Positions 8,089 to 16,834 of a DNA stretch of 64,000 nucleotides are shown one piece after another (within the stretch, counting starts at the first letter, position 1; the number at the start of each line of letters is the position of its first letter). Origin of the DNA: Pseudodonghicola xiamenensis DSM 18339 (GTDB taxonomy: Bacteria; Pseudomonadota; Alphaproteobacteria; Rhodobacterales; Rhodobacteraceae). A program made the translations under genes and the position numbers. The stretch covers positions 62,001 to 126,000 of the forward strand of contig NZ_AUBS01000001.1 in the NCBI RefSeq assembly GCF_000429365.1, in the 5' to 3' direction. Below the pieces are notes generated by a model. That model worked only from the letters and a program-made list of their open reading frames with translations. It was not told the origin of the DNA and ran no database searches.

Positions 8089-9153
8089 ATGACCACCCGC
8101 GAAGCCGTATTGGAAGAGCTGAAGCAGATCACCGATCCCGTCAGCGGCCAGGATATCGTCAGCGCCGGTGTCGTGCGCGCCCTGACTGTCGAGGCGGGGG
8201 AGGTCCGTTTCGTGATGGAGATCGACCCGAAGCTGGCCGAGCGGATGGAAACCGTCCGCGCCCTGGCCGAGGAGCGGCTGCGCCGCCTGCCGGGGGTGGA
8301 AAAGACCTCGGTCATGCTGACTGCCCATTCCGACAAGGCACCGCCGGATCTGAAACCGGCGGCGAAACCCAAGCCCGCCGGTCCGCAGCGGGTGCCGGGG
8401 GTCAAGCATGTCATCGCCATCGCCTCGGGCAAGGGCGGCGTCGGCAAATCGACCGTGGCTGCCAACCTCGCCGTGGCGCTTGCCGCCGAAGGAAAGCGCG
8501 TCGGGCTGCTGGATGCCGATATCTATGGCCCCTCCCAGCCGCGCATGATGGGGGTGAACAAGCGGCCGGGCAGCCCTGACGGCAAGACCATCATCCCGCT
8601 GCAGGCCCATGGCGTCACCATGATGTCGATCGGCCTTATGCTGAAGGACGAGACACAGGCGGTGGTCTGGCGTGGCCCGATGCTGATGGGCGCGCTGCAA
8701 CAGTTGATGATGCAGGTCGAATGGGGCGAACTTGACGTGCTGCTGATCGACCTGCCGCCGGGCACCGGCGATGTGCAGCTGACGCTGGGCCAGAAGTTCG
8801 TGGTCGATGGTGCCATCATCGTCAGCACGCCGCAGGACGTGGCGCTGCTGGATGCGCGCAAGGGCATCGACATGTTCCGCCAGCTCAAGACCCCGATCCT
8901 CGGCATGATTGAAAACATGTCGACTCATATCTGTTCGAATTGCGGGCATGAGGAGCATATCTTCGGCCACGGCGGCGTTCAGGCCGAGGCCGAGAAGCTG
9001 GGCGTGGCGCTGCTGGCGGAAATTCCGCTGCATCTGGATATCCGCCTGGCAGCCGACGGTGGCACCCCGATCACCGCCGCGCAGCCCGACAGCGCCCAGG
9101 CCGCCGCCTTCCGCGAGGTGGCACAGAAATTGATCGCGTCGGGGCAGGTCTGA
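8089..9153 (+). CDS. Mrp/ApbC family Fe-S cluster carrier P-loop ATPase
   Basis: 354 residues with an N-terminal MIP18/DUF59 domain (about 1-80), a low-complexity Pro/Lys linker, and a ParA/MinD-like ATPase. The deviant Walker A GKGGVGKST is at 114-122, and the cluster-binding CxxC pair is C282/C285 in HICSNCGHEEH. The family inserts or carries Fe-S clusters. Immediate neighbours include the Fe-S enzyme IspG upstream. The start ATG at 8089 is the first Met before a typical TREAVLEEL start. Confidence 0.93.
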   Translation: MTTREAVLEELKQITDPVSGQDIVSAGVVRALTVEAGEVRFVMEIDPKLAERMETVRALAEERLRRLPGVEKTSVMLTAHSDKAPPDLKPAAKPKPAGPQRVPGVKHVIAIASGKGGVGKSTVAANLAVALAAEGKRVGLLDADIYGPSQPRMMGVNKRPGSPDGKTIIPLQAHGVTMMSIGLMLKDETQAVVWRGPMLMGALQQLMMQVEWGELDVLLIDLPPGTGDVQLTLGQKFVVDGAIIVSTPQDVALLDARKGIDMFRQLKTPILGMIENMSTHICSNCGHEEHIFGHGGVQAEAEKLGVALLAEIPLHLDIRLAADGGTPITAAQPDSAQAAAFREVAQKLIASGQV

Positions 9154-9192
9154 AACTGTGTCGGAGGCGGTCGTGGATGCTGTCAGGCAGGC

Positions 9193-10263
9193 TTAATAGA
9201 CATATGCGGTTGTGAGGGCGGCGGAAACTTCGGCTTCCAGCGCATTAAGCAGGGTGATCGAATTGGTCACCGCCGCATCGCTGAGCGTGATGACAACATC
9301 GTCGCCTGTCTGCGTTACCTCGACCGCATCGAGACCGCCGATCCGCCCCAGATAGATCGTGTCGCCCACTTCGAAATCGGTGATCACATCGGCACCGCTG
9401 GCATTGTCATCGCCGAAAGTGCTGAAAATGAACCGATCCTCGCCGGCGCCGCCCGTCATGGTGTCGTCGCCGTCACCTGAATCGAGATAGTCATTTCCAC
9501 TGCCGCCGATCAGGATATCCTTGCCGGCGCCGCCATGGAGACGATCCTGACCCATACCGCCGTCCAGCCGGTCGCGGCCGTCGCCGCCCGAGACCGAATC
9601 GCGCCCGATGCCGCCAAACAGCCTGTCGGCACCTGTCCCGCCGCCGACGTAGTCATGCCCGTCCCCGCCGCGCAGGACATCGTTCCCGCCGCCGCCATAG
9701 AGATAATCGTTGCCGGTTTCCCCGAAGATGTGATCCTGGCCGACCCCGCCCTTGATGTAGTCCTGCTTTGCCCCGCCATAGAGCCAGTCGTCTCCGGCGT
9801 CGCCATAGATGGTATCGAGCCCGGCCCGCCCGCGGATCACGTCATCCCCGGCAAAGCCGTGCAGGGTGTCCTTGAATTTGGTACCGGTGATATCGTCATC
9901 GCCCCCCAGCATGGTGAGCAAGGGCGCGCGGCCTCCCATCATCTCGGCCCAGATGATGCTGGCGTCGCCATCCACCTCGGTGATGGTGGCGAAAGGGGCG
10001 CCCTCTATGGTCAGCGTTATGCTCGTTACCGTGCCGGCCACGGTTCCCAGCACGCCATAGGTGAAACTGCCCTCAAGCAGAAGGTCGATATGTGTCCACT
10101 GAATCCCGTCTTCCGACAATGCCGTGCTGTATTGACGGGTCGATTGGGCCAGGATCGTACCGTCGTCACCGGACAGCGGCCCGTCGATCTTGAGGATGTT
10201 GCCCAAATTCCGCGTCAGCTCGTCGAACTCAGCCGGCAAGGCGTTGAAAGAAATGATAGCCAT
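9193..10263 (-). CDS. RTX calcium-binding protein, probably secreted by a type I system
   Basis: 356 residues. An N-terminal region of about 130 residues without clear homology is followed by roughly a dozen glycine/aspartate-rich nonapeptides of the GGxGxDxx type (about 130-285, e.g. GFAGDDVI, YGDAGDDWLYGG), the calcium beta-roll of hemolysin-type proteins. The C-terminal part, FSTFGDDNASGADVITDFEVGDTIYL, is the usual M10 serralysin-like C-terminal domain that carries the type I secretion signal. No Sec signal peptide is present, as expected. I chose ATG at 10263 because GGGGGG lies seven bases upstream. No ABC exporter, membrane fusion protein or protease domain is nearby, so its function is open. 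Confidence 0.85.
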   Translation of the reverse strand: MAIISFNALPAEFDELTRNLGNILKIDGPLSGDDGTILAQSTRQYSTALSEDGIQWTHIDLLLEGSFTYGVLGTVAGTVTSITLTIEGAPFATITEVDGDASIIWAEMMGGRAPLLTMLGGDDDITGTKFKDTLHGFAGDDVIRGRAGLDTIYGDAGDDWLYGGAKQDYIKGGVGQDHIFGETGNDYLYGGGGNDVLRGGDGHDYVGGGTGADRLFGGIGRDSVSGGDGRDRLDGGMGQDRLHGGAGKDILIGGSGNDYLDSGDGDDTMTGGAGEDRFIFSTFGDDNASGADVITDFEVGDTIYLGRIGGLDAVEVTQTGDDVVITLSDAAVTNSITLLNALEAEVSAALTTAYVY

Positions 10264-10389
10264 GGATAATCCCCCCAATGAGATTGGTTGCCACACTGCC
10301 CGGCGCCCAGGGCGGTGAATTGGAGGGGGAGCGCCACACTGCCACTTTAGCAGGGTTGGGTGTTCGGGGAAGGGGCAATCTGCCGCCCC

Positions 10390-11790
10390 TCAGTTCAGAT
10401 CTTCCAGCAGCCGGCCATGGCGGCGGGTTTCCTCCAGCAGGGCACCCAGCGTCTCAAGCCCTTGCGCCTTCAGCATCGGCAGCATGCGGCACAGAACCTC
10501 TGCCGTGGCGCGGGCGTCTCCCAGCGCGGTGTGGCGTCGGTCCTTGGGGATGGCGATGCCGAGGCGGGTGCAGATCGCATCCAGCGTGTGGCTTTCCGTT
10601 GTCCCGAACAGCACCGCTGACAACAGCACGGTGTCGAGGATCGGATGATCCCAGACCAGCCCGCTGTGCTTGGCCTGCCGGCGCAGAAAGGCCATGTCGA
10701 AGGGGGCGTTATGGGCCACGATCACCGCGCCGTTGGCAAAGCGGTTGAAACTGGCCGCGACGCTGTCGATCCCCGGCGCGCCGGCCACCATGGCATCGGT
10801 GATCCCGTGCACCCGGGTCGAGGCCGGCGGGATGCGCCGCCCCGGATCGACCAATTGGTCGATCTCTTCGCCCGGAAGGATGCGGCCGCGCAGCACCCTG
10901 ACCGCGCCCAGTTGCACGATCTCGTCCTTATGGGGCAGAAGCCCGGTGGTTTCGGTATCGAAGACGACATAGGCCAGATCCTCCAGCCGCCGCGCCTCCA
11001 GCGCCAGATCGTGGGGCTGATCCAGCAGGGCGAAATCATAGACCAGCGGGCGGGGGGCCTCGGGGGCGATCTCTGCGGTACTGTCGTCAAGGATCAGCAG
11101 ATAGCCCGGCGCGTCGCCCAGCGGTTTCATTCGGCAGCGAAAGCTCAGTTCGCCATGGGTGCAGGGGGCAACCAGCGTCACCTCCTGGCCGGTCTTCGCC
11201 AACCGCGTATAGGCGGTCTCGATCGCGCCCCGGTCCAGATAATCGAACAATGAGGCGTTGAGCCGGGGATGCGCCACCTGGGCCAGCATCCCGGCGGCTT
11301 GTCCGTCATAAAGCACGATCTGATGGCCCGGGTTCAGCAGAACCGTGGCGATCGGCACCTCGGTCAGCAGTGAGGCGAGCCTTGCCTTCTCGGCCTCGAG
11401 CCGGGCGGTCTCTGCCGCGACCGCGCCGGCGGTCGCCAGCGTGCTGGCCGAGAGCTGCCCCGCCATTGCCGCCGCTGCCGGTCCCAGATCGCCCAGATAG
11501 CGCACCCCATGCAGATCGAGATCGGCCTCCACCCCGGCATGGGCGCGACCGCGCAGCTGGGCCGCCAGCCGTTCGATCGGCCGGGCGACATTTTCGTCGA
11601 ACAGCAGCCAGATACCCACCGTCAGCGCGCAGAGCCCCAGAACCGCGATCAGCCCGGCAATCACGAAGCTGTCGACAGCCTGGCCCACGCCCGCACGGGC
11701 GTAGCCGGCCCAGAGGCCGAGCCCGATCGCCGCGCTGCCCCCGAGCGCGAGCAGGCAGAAGAACAGAAAGATCCGCAGCCGCAACCGCAT
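10390..11790 (-). CDS. Membrane-anchored PAS / DEDDh 3'-5' exonuclease (DnaQ-like)
   Basis: 466 residues: two TM helices (about 8-28 and 42-64), a HAMP-like/coiled linker to about 140, a PAS-like fold (about 142-240), and a DnaQ-type exonuclease (about 272-440). All catalytic residues are present: D278 and E280 in FDTETTGL, D365 in HNAPFD, H420 and D425 in HTALGDA. The arrangement resembles a histidine kinase whose kinase part has been replaced by a nuclease. Its ATG overlaps the stop of the preceding gene by one base, so it is the last cistron of the acs-linked minus-strand run. Related DnaQ-like genes are found beside DUF294 and acetate transporter genes in other bacteria; the substrate is unknown. 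Confidence 0.88.
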   Translation of the reverse strand: MRLRLRIFLFFCLLALGGSAAIGLGLWAGYARAGVGQAVDSFVIAGLIAVLGLCALTVGIWLLFDENVARPIERLAAQLRGRAHAGVEADLDLHGVRYLGDLGPAAAAMAGQLSASTLATAGAVAAETARLEAEKARLASLLTEVPIATVLLNPGHQIVLYDGQAAGMLAQVAHPRLNASLFDYLDRGAIETAYTRLAKTGQEVTLVAPCTHGELSFRCRMKPLGDAPGYLLILDDSTAEIAPEAPRPLVYDFALLDQPHDLALEARRLEDLAYVVFDTETTGLLPHKDEIVQLGAVRVLRGRILPGEEIDQLVDPGRRIPPASTRVHGITDAMVAGAPGIDSVAASFNRFANGAVIVAHNAPFDMAFLRRQAKHSGLVWDHPILDTVLLSAVLFGTTESHTLDAICTRLGIAIPKDRRHTALGDARATAEVLCRMLPMLKAQGLETLGALLEETRRHGRLLEDLN

Positions 11791-12314
11791 CAGCTGCCTC
11801 CGGTACAGAGCGCCGTCATCAGCGGGTCGTCCATCCCGGTCACCTGCCAGTCGGCGCCGGAGATCTCGCCATCGGAGGTGAAATCCGCCTCCACCCCCAG
11901 AAGCGCCTGCCGTTCGCCGGGACAGTCGACCGCGACGGTGACCCATTTCGGCGCCGACCAGCGGGCAAACAGATAGAGATCGGCCAGATAGAGCCCGGGC
12001 CGCGCCGGGTTCTGCCGCAGGCTGCCCCGGTCCAGCGCGATGAATCGTTCGGTGATCGGTACCAGATAGGTCCAGGGCCGCCAGCCCTGGCGCTGGCGCA
12101 CCTGTTCGATCACCTCGACCCCCTCGGGCAGGGCGGCGACGCTGCGTCCGTACCAGCTGTATTCGCTGCTCAGGGTGACCGTGATCATCGCGATCCCCGC
12201 CGCCGCCGGCACCAGCCAGCCGGGCAGCCGGCCACGGCTCAGCCGACGGATCAACAGCATGACGCCGCCGGTGGCGATCCCCGCCACGATCACCGCGATC
12301 AGTTCCAGTACCAT
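11790..12314 (-). CDS. Unknown protein with N-terminal membrane segments
   Basis: 174 residues that I do not recognise. Two hydrophobic segments near 3-21 and 33-50 are followed by a soluble domain (about 60-174) with EVIEQVRQRQGWRPWTYLVP and DLYLFARWSAPKW. No catalytic motif is evident. The ATG has AAGGAA upstream. It is sandwiched between the DUF294 gene (97 bases upstream) and the PAS-exonuclease gene (one-base overlap), so it probably works with one of them, perhaps as a membrane partner. Confidence 0.75.
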   Translation of the reverse strand: MVLELIAVIVAGIATGGVMLLIRRLSRGRLPGWLVPAAAGIAMITVTLSSEYSWYGRSVAALPEGVEVIEQVRQRQGWRPWTYLVPITERFIALDRGSLRQNPARPGLYLADLYLFARWSAPKWVTVAVDCPGERQALLGVEADFTSDGEISGADWQVTGMDDPLMTALCTGGS

Positions 12315-12411
12315 ATGGTCTTTCCTTCGTTTGCCATCGTCGCCGCGTCTGCGGCGTCGTCTTTGTCCGATATTCCCGCCCGAGGGGCTGGCCGTCCAGC
12401 CCTGGCGTTCT

Positions 12412-14238
12412 TCAGCCCAGCATGCCCTTGCCCTGACCCAATGCCGATTGCAGCGTCTTCACCACCACGAAGGCGTCGCGCAGGTGGCTGCGTTCGAAAT
12501 CCGACAGATCGGCGGGAGAGAGGTAATTGTCCGGCCGCCCGCCGGCGCGGACCTGCGCCGCCTGATGCGCCAGCCGGGTTTCGGCGATCAGGTCATAGGC
12601 GTCCAGAAGATCGCGACCGCCCGATCCGCTCAGCAGGCCTGCCGCTGTCGCCGCTTCCAACCGCGCCCGGGTGCCGACCGGGGGGAGCTGTCCCTGCAGC
12701 GCGTAAATCCGGCCCAGATCGACGACAGGCACCACCCCGGCGTGTTTCATGTCGATCGTGTTGCGATGTTCACCCGAGCGGATGGTCGCCAATCCTCTGA
12801 GCAGCCCGAGCGGCGGCGTGTGTTTCAGGGAATTGGCGATCATATGGGCGACGAAGATCGAATTCCCCGAAGCCGCTCTGAGCGTTTCCGCCTGCAGCCC
12901 GTCGAACAGCGCAGGGTCGCCACCGATCGGGCGCAGGTCGAACATGACCGAGGCCAGCATCTGCGCCTCGGGGTCGGGCCGGGCGATCCAGCCCGCGAAA
13001 TACTGCCGCCAGACGCTCAGCGGCTGACGCCAGCGCGGGTTGGTCGCCATCATGTCGCCGGGGCAATAGAAATATCCGCAGGCATCGAGCCCGTCGCTGA
13101 CGTATCGCGCCAGATCGGCGAAATAGCCGGTCCTCTGCGTCTCGGTCACATCGTCGCTCAGGATCAGGCAATTGTCCTGATCGCTGACCCCGGTCTGCTC
13201 TTGCCGGCCCTGGCTGCCGCAGGCGAGCCAGAGATAGGGCACCGGTGGCGGGCCGAACTTCGCCTCGGCCAGCGCCAGCAGCCGGCGGGTGGCGGTATCG
13301 GCCAGATCGGTGATCAGCCGGGTGGTGACCTCGTGCCGGGTGCCGCCGGCGATCAGTTGCACCAGAAGACGCGGAATGCGCGCGGTGGTGCGGGCCATCT
13401 CTTCTCCGCTCGTGGCCCGTGCGAGGGTGGCAACCAGTTCGCTCGAACTCAGCGCCTGCACGCGGGTCAGGTCGGTCTGGGTGACGATGCCCAACAGTTG
13501 GCCCGCCTCGATCACCGGCACATGGCCGATGCGATGCTCCATCATCAGATGCAGCACATCGGCGCCGATGGCGGTGGGCGGCAGGCTCTGGGGATCTGTG
13601 GTCATGATCTCGGCCACCGGCGTGGTAGGCGCACGCCCTTCGGCCAACAGACGGGCCAGATCGCGCAGGGTGAGGATGCCGGTCAGCCGGCCGGTCTCGT
13701 CTGTGACGCAGAGGCAGGAGATATGCGCCTCGCCCATCCGGCGGGCCGCCTCGGCCGCACTGTCATCGGGCCGGCAGGTGCGGGGGGAGGGGGCCATGAA
13801 ACTGTCGATCCGGGCCGAGGATAGATCGGTCCCCGCGCGGGTGGCGGGGCGGCGACGGTCGAAGAACCGGGCAAAGCGCGGCTCGGCCTGCATCAGCCTG
13901 TCGAACTCTGCCCGCGGCAGCAGCAGCAAGAGCGTCGGCGCGGTGGCATGGGCCGAGGTGGCGGCGAGCCCGTCGCGGATCAGCCCGCGCTCGCCGAAGG
14001 AATTGCGCGGCCCCAGCAGCGACAGGGGGATGGCGTTGTCGTCGCGCACCTCGACTTCGCCGTGATGCAGAAGATAGAGCCCCTCCAACCGGTCGCCGAT
14101 GGTATAGACCGGATCGCCTGCAGCGAGCTCGATCAGCCGGAACTTCGGTGCGAGGCTGGTCAGCCGGTCGCCCTCGAATGTGTCATAGGGGTGCACCGAG
14201 GTGAGGAAGCGGATCAGGTCGGTCTGGGAGAGGGGCAT
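12412..14238 (-). CDS. DUF294 putative nucleotidyltransferase with cNMP-binding and CBS domains
   Basis: 608 residues. In order: a CRP-like cyclic-nucleotide fold (about 15-125, with GLYLLHHGEVEV and FGERGLIRDG), two CBS domains (about 145-265), a GlnD-like nucleotidyltransferase domain DUF294 (about 300-430, with GSQGRQEQ...SDQDN), and its helical C-terminal partner (about 450-600). The two sensor modules suggest control by cyclic nucleotides and adenine nucleotides; the target of the transferase is unknown. Proteins of this type commonly sit beside acs and sodium:solute symporter genes, as here. The ATG at 14238 is favoured over a TTG two codons earlier; neither has a strong ribosome binding site. 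Confidence 0.9.
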   Translation of the reverse strand: MPLSQTDLIRFLTSVHPYDTFEGDRLTSLAPKFRLIELAAGDPVYTIGDRLEGLYLLHHGEVEVRDDNAIPLSLLGPRNSFGERGLIRDGLAATSAHATAPTLLLLLPRAEFDRLMQAEPRFARFFDRRRPATRAGTDLSSARIDSFMAPSPRTCRPDDSAAEAARRMGEAHISCLCVTDETGRLTGILTLRDLARLLAEGRAPTTPVAEIMTTDPQSLPPTAIGADVLHLMMEHRIGHVPVIEAGQLLGIVTQTDLTRVQALSSSELVATLARATSGEEMARTTARIPRLLVQLIAGGTRHEVTTRLITDLADTATRRLLALAEAKFGPPPVPYLWLACGSQGRQEQTGVSDQDNCLILSDDVTETQRTGYFADLARYVSDGLDACGYFYCPGDMMATNPRWRQPLSVWRQYFAGWIARPDPEAQMLASVMFDLRPIGGDPALFDGLQAETLRAASGNSIFVAHMIANSLKHTPPLGLLRGLATIRSGEHRNTIDMKHAGVVPVVDLGRIYALQGQLPPVGTRARLEAATAAGLLSGSGGRDLLDAYDLIAETRLAHQAAQVRAGGRPDNYLSPADLSDFERSHLRDAFVVVKTLQSALGQGKGMLG

Positions 14239-14554
14239 GGGCAATCGTCGCTTGAATGCAGTGTCTGGAAATTCACGTTTCCGGCGGGTCAGCCGCTGAT
14301 CGCTCCTGACCCTCCCGCCCAGGGGCAGAGGCGATGCGTTCCCCTCGGGGCCGGCGATCCTGAGCGCTTGAAGTCAACTGTAGTCGCCACGTCCGCCGCA
14401 AGAGAAGAAATTGCTGGGACGTCTGATCTGGGCTGTAAACTCCAGCCACGCCCCGGCGAAACTCGGGACGTGGCGCAGAGGAGGCCGACGTTGCGGAAGG
14501 GAGAAGGCCGCCGCGCCGGCGTCGCGCCCCGGGGGGACCCGGGACGCCGAGGGA
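14239..14554. other. Intergenic region between symporter and DUF294 gene
   Basis: 316 bases with no convincing gene. A hairpin of ten bases with one mismatch (14446-14455 with 14464-14473) lies in the middle. The region probably holds the DUF294 promoter, which would make that gene and the two after it a separate transcript from the symporter. Confidence 0.5.
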
Positions 14555-16339
14555 TCAGTGATCCTGTGCCGCGCCGGCACCGCGCGGGATGCGCACGCTT
14601 TCGACCAGATCCTTGATCTCCTGCGGGGTCTCCTTGGTCATGCCGGAGACCGCATAGGCGACCACGAAGTTGATCAGCGCACCCACCGCCCCGAAGGAGG
14701 TCGATTTGATCGGCCCCAGCAGCGGGTCGGCATCGGTGAAGCTGTTGGTACCCGGTACGAAGAACCAGCCCTTGTGCAGGAAGATATAGACCAGCGTCAC
14801 CACCAGGCCGGTGACCATCCCTGCGACCGCGCCGACATTGTTGATGCGGGTCGAGAAGATGCCCATCATCAGCGCCGGGAAGATCGAGGCGGCGGCCAGA
14901 CCAAAGGCCAGCGCCACGGTCTGGGCGGCGAAGCCCGGCGGGTTCAGACCCAGCCAGGTGGCCACGACGATGGCCACGGCCATGGCGATCCGGGCTGACA
15001 GAAGTTCGCCCTTTTCGCTGATGTTGGGGGTGAACTGGCCCTTCATCAGATCGTGGCTCACGGCCGAGGAGATCGCCAGCAGCAGGCCCGCAGCGGTGGA
15101 GAGAGCGGCGGCAAGGCCGCCGGCGGCCACCAGGCCGATCACCCAGCTGGGCAGGTTGGCGATTTCGGGGTTGGCCAGAACCAGGATGTCGCGGTTGAAC
15201 TTGGTCAGCTCGTTGCCCTTCCAGCCGGCGGCTTCCGCCCTGGCCTGCATCTCGGGGCTGGCGTCATTGTAATACTGGATCAGCCCGTCGCCGTTCTTGT
15301 CTTCCCAGCCGAGCATGTTGGTCTTCCGCCAGGTCTCCATCCAGGCGTATTTCGGATCGGTTTCGATCTCTTCGACCGAGACCGCATCCCCATCGGTGCC
15401 ATTGGGCCACATCATATCGGTGATGTTCAGCCGCGCCATGGCACCTACCGCCGGGGCGGTCAGATAGAGCAGCGCGATGAAGACTAGCGCCCAGCCCGCC
15501 GACCAGCGCGCATCGGCGACGCGGGGCACGGTGAAGAAGCGCATGATGACATGCGGTAGACCGGCGGTGCCGATCATCAGCGACAGGGTGAACAACAGCA
15601 TGTTCAGCGTGTTGCCCTGCTGGATGGTGTATTCGGCAAAGCCCAGATCGTGCACGATCTGGTCGAGCTTGGCCAGAAGCGGCTCGCCGCTGGCGGCATG
15701 ATCGCCGAACAGGCCCAGTGCCGGCACCGGGTTGCCGGTGAGCTGCAGCGAGATGAAGATCGCCGGGATGGTATAGGCGAAGATCAGCACGACATATTGC
15801 GCCACCTGGGTATAGGTCACCCCCTTCATGCCGCCGAAGACGGCATAGGCAAAGACGACCACGGCACCGATCAGCAGGCCGGTGGTGTTCGACACTTCGA
15901 GAAAACGGCCGAAGGCGACGCCGACGCCGGTCATCTGGCCGATCACGTAAGTTACCGAGGCGATGATCAGGCAGATCACCGCGACCAGACGCGCGGTCTT
16001 GGAATAGAAGCGGTCGCCGATGAACTCGGACACGGTGAACTTGCCGAACTTGCGCAGATAGGGCGCCAGCAACAGCGCCAGCAGCACGTAACCGCCGGTC
16101 CAGCCCATCAGATAGGCCGAGGTGTCATAGCCGCCGAAGGCCAGCAGCCCGGCCATCGAGATGAAGGAGGCCGCGGACATCCAATCCGCCGCCGTGGCCA
16201 TGCCGTTCATCACCGGGTGAACCCCCCGGCCAGCGGCATAGAATTCCGATGTGGAGCCGGCTCGGGCCCAGATCGCGATACCGATATAAAGCGCGAAGGA
16301 GGCGCCAACGAAAAGCAGGTTGATGGTAAACTGATCCAT
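14555..16339 (-). CDS. Sodium:solute symporter (ActP-like, DUF4212-partnered)
   Basis: 594-residue SSS-family transporter with about 12-13 hydrophobic segments and family motifs such as AAGRGVHPVMNGMATAADWMSAASF. It is likely to import acetate or another short-chain monocarboxylate, given acs three genes upstream; substrate is inferred. A soluble insertion at about 308-398 contains an EF-hand-like loop (D347-N358, DKNGDGLIQYYN) at 15266-15301. The ATG at 16339 has GAGGAG eight bases upstream and follows the DUF4212 stop by five bases; a GTG three codons earlier is less likely. The pair forms one translational unit. Confidence 0.92.
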   Translation of the reverse strand: MDQFTINLLFVGASFALYIGIAIWARAGSTSEFYAAGRGVHPVMNGMATAADWMSAASFISMAGLLAFGGYDTSAYLMGWTGGYVLLALLLAPYLRKFGKFTVSEFIGDRFYSKTARLVAVICLIIASVTYVIGQMTGVGVAFGRFLEVSNTTGLLIGAVVVFAYAVFGGMKGVTYTQVAQYVVLIFAYTIPAIFISLQLTGNPVPALGLFGDHAASGEPLLAKLDQIVHDLGFAEYTIQQGNTLNMLLFTLSLMIGTAGLPHVIMRFFTVPRVADARWSAGWALVFIALLYLTAPAVGAMARLNITDMMWPNGTDGDAVSVEEIETDPKYAWMETWRKTNMLGWEDKNGDGLIQYYNDASPEMQARAEAAGWKGNELTKFNRDILVLANPEIANLPSWVIGLVAAGGLAAALSTAAGLLLAISSAVSHDLMKGQFTPNISEKGELLSARIAMAVAIVVATWLGLNPPGFAAQTVALAFGLAAASIFPALMMGIFSTRINNVGAVAGMVTGLVVTLVYIFLHKGWFFVPGTNSFTDADPLLGPIKSTSFGAVGALINFVVAYAVSGMTKETPQEIKDLVESVRIPRGAGAAQDH

Positions 16340-16344
16340 GGCGC

Positions 16345-16629
16345 TCACTCCTCGTCCACGCCGTATTCACGGTCGAGAGCGTTCATCCGCCAGGCGTAGA
16401 AGAAGATCAGCGCCAGGAAGACCAGGATCGACCCCTGTTGTGCGAACCAGAAGCCCAGATCGGTGCCGCCCACGGCGATCCCCGACAGCATCGGGCGCAG
16501 CAGGATGCCGAAACCGAACGAACAAAGCGCCCAGATTACCAGGCTGATCAGAATGATGCGCAGGTTGACCTGCCAATAGGCCTTGCCGGCCCCCGGACCT
16601 TGGGCCGAGCCTTGTGTTTTATCCGCCAT
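16345..16629 (-). CDS. DUF4212 small membrane subunit of the symporter
   Basis: 94 residues with two transmembrane helices (about 22-43 and 58-78) and the DUF4212 pattern YWQVNLRIIL...GFWFAQQGSILVFL. This family occurs almost always directly upstream of an SSS-type acetate/solute transporter and is thought to be its small partner. AGGAGG lies seven bases before the ATG. The gap to the symporter start is five bases. Confidence 0.92.
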   Translation of the reverse strand: MADKTQGSAQGPGAGKAYWQVNLRIILISLVIWALCSFGFGILLRPMLSGIAVGGTDLGFWFAQQGSILVFLALIFFYAWRMNALDREYGVDEE

Positions 16630-16798
16630 CGCGGTTCCTCCTTGCTTCCTCCTGGGTGCCGGCCCCTGTCGTCGGACGGGAGGGTCGGGCGCCCGCTCCT
16701 TATGTGCCGCCGGTCCTGCCGGCAGGCATACCTCCCCCGGTCCGCCAGGGCGGTCCGCTGGAAAATCTCGATGTTCGGGTCTTAGGGTCTTGCGGTGC

Positions 16799-16820
16799 GG
16801 GGCCCCGCGATCAGGGCCCC
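16799..16820 (-). terminator. Hairpin downstream of adk
   Basis: GGGGCCC (16799-16805) pairs with GGGCCCC (16814-16820). It lies 15 bases after the adk stop on the minus strand. No T-run follows. The remaining ~170 bases before the DUF4212 gene are long enough for a separate promoter. Confidence 0.45.
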
Positions 16821-16834
16821 GGTCTTGCGATGTC

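Noticed and set aside
9420..9880. Regular short repeats suggestive of a CRISPR or satellite array
   Set aside because: They encode the glycine/aspartate nonapeptides of the RTX protein in frame; unit sequence varies and there are no unique spacers.
12175..13824. 549-codon plus-strand frame across the DUF294 gene
   Set aside because: Opposite a protein with clear cNMP, CBS and transferase motifs; composition is typical of antisense frames.
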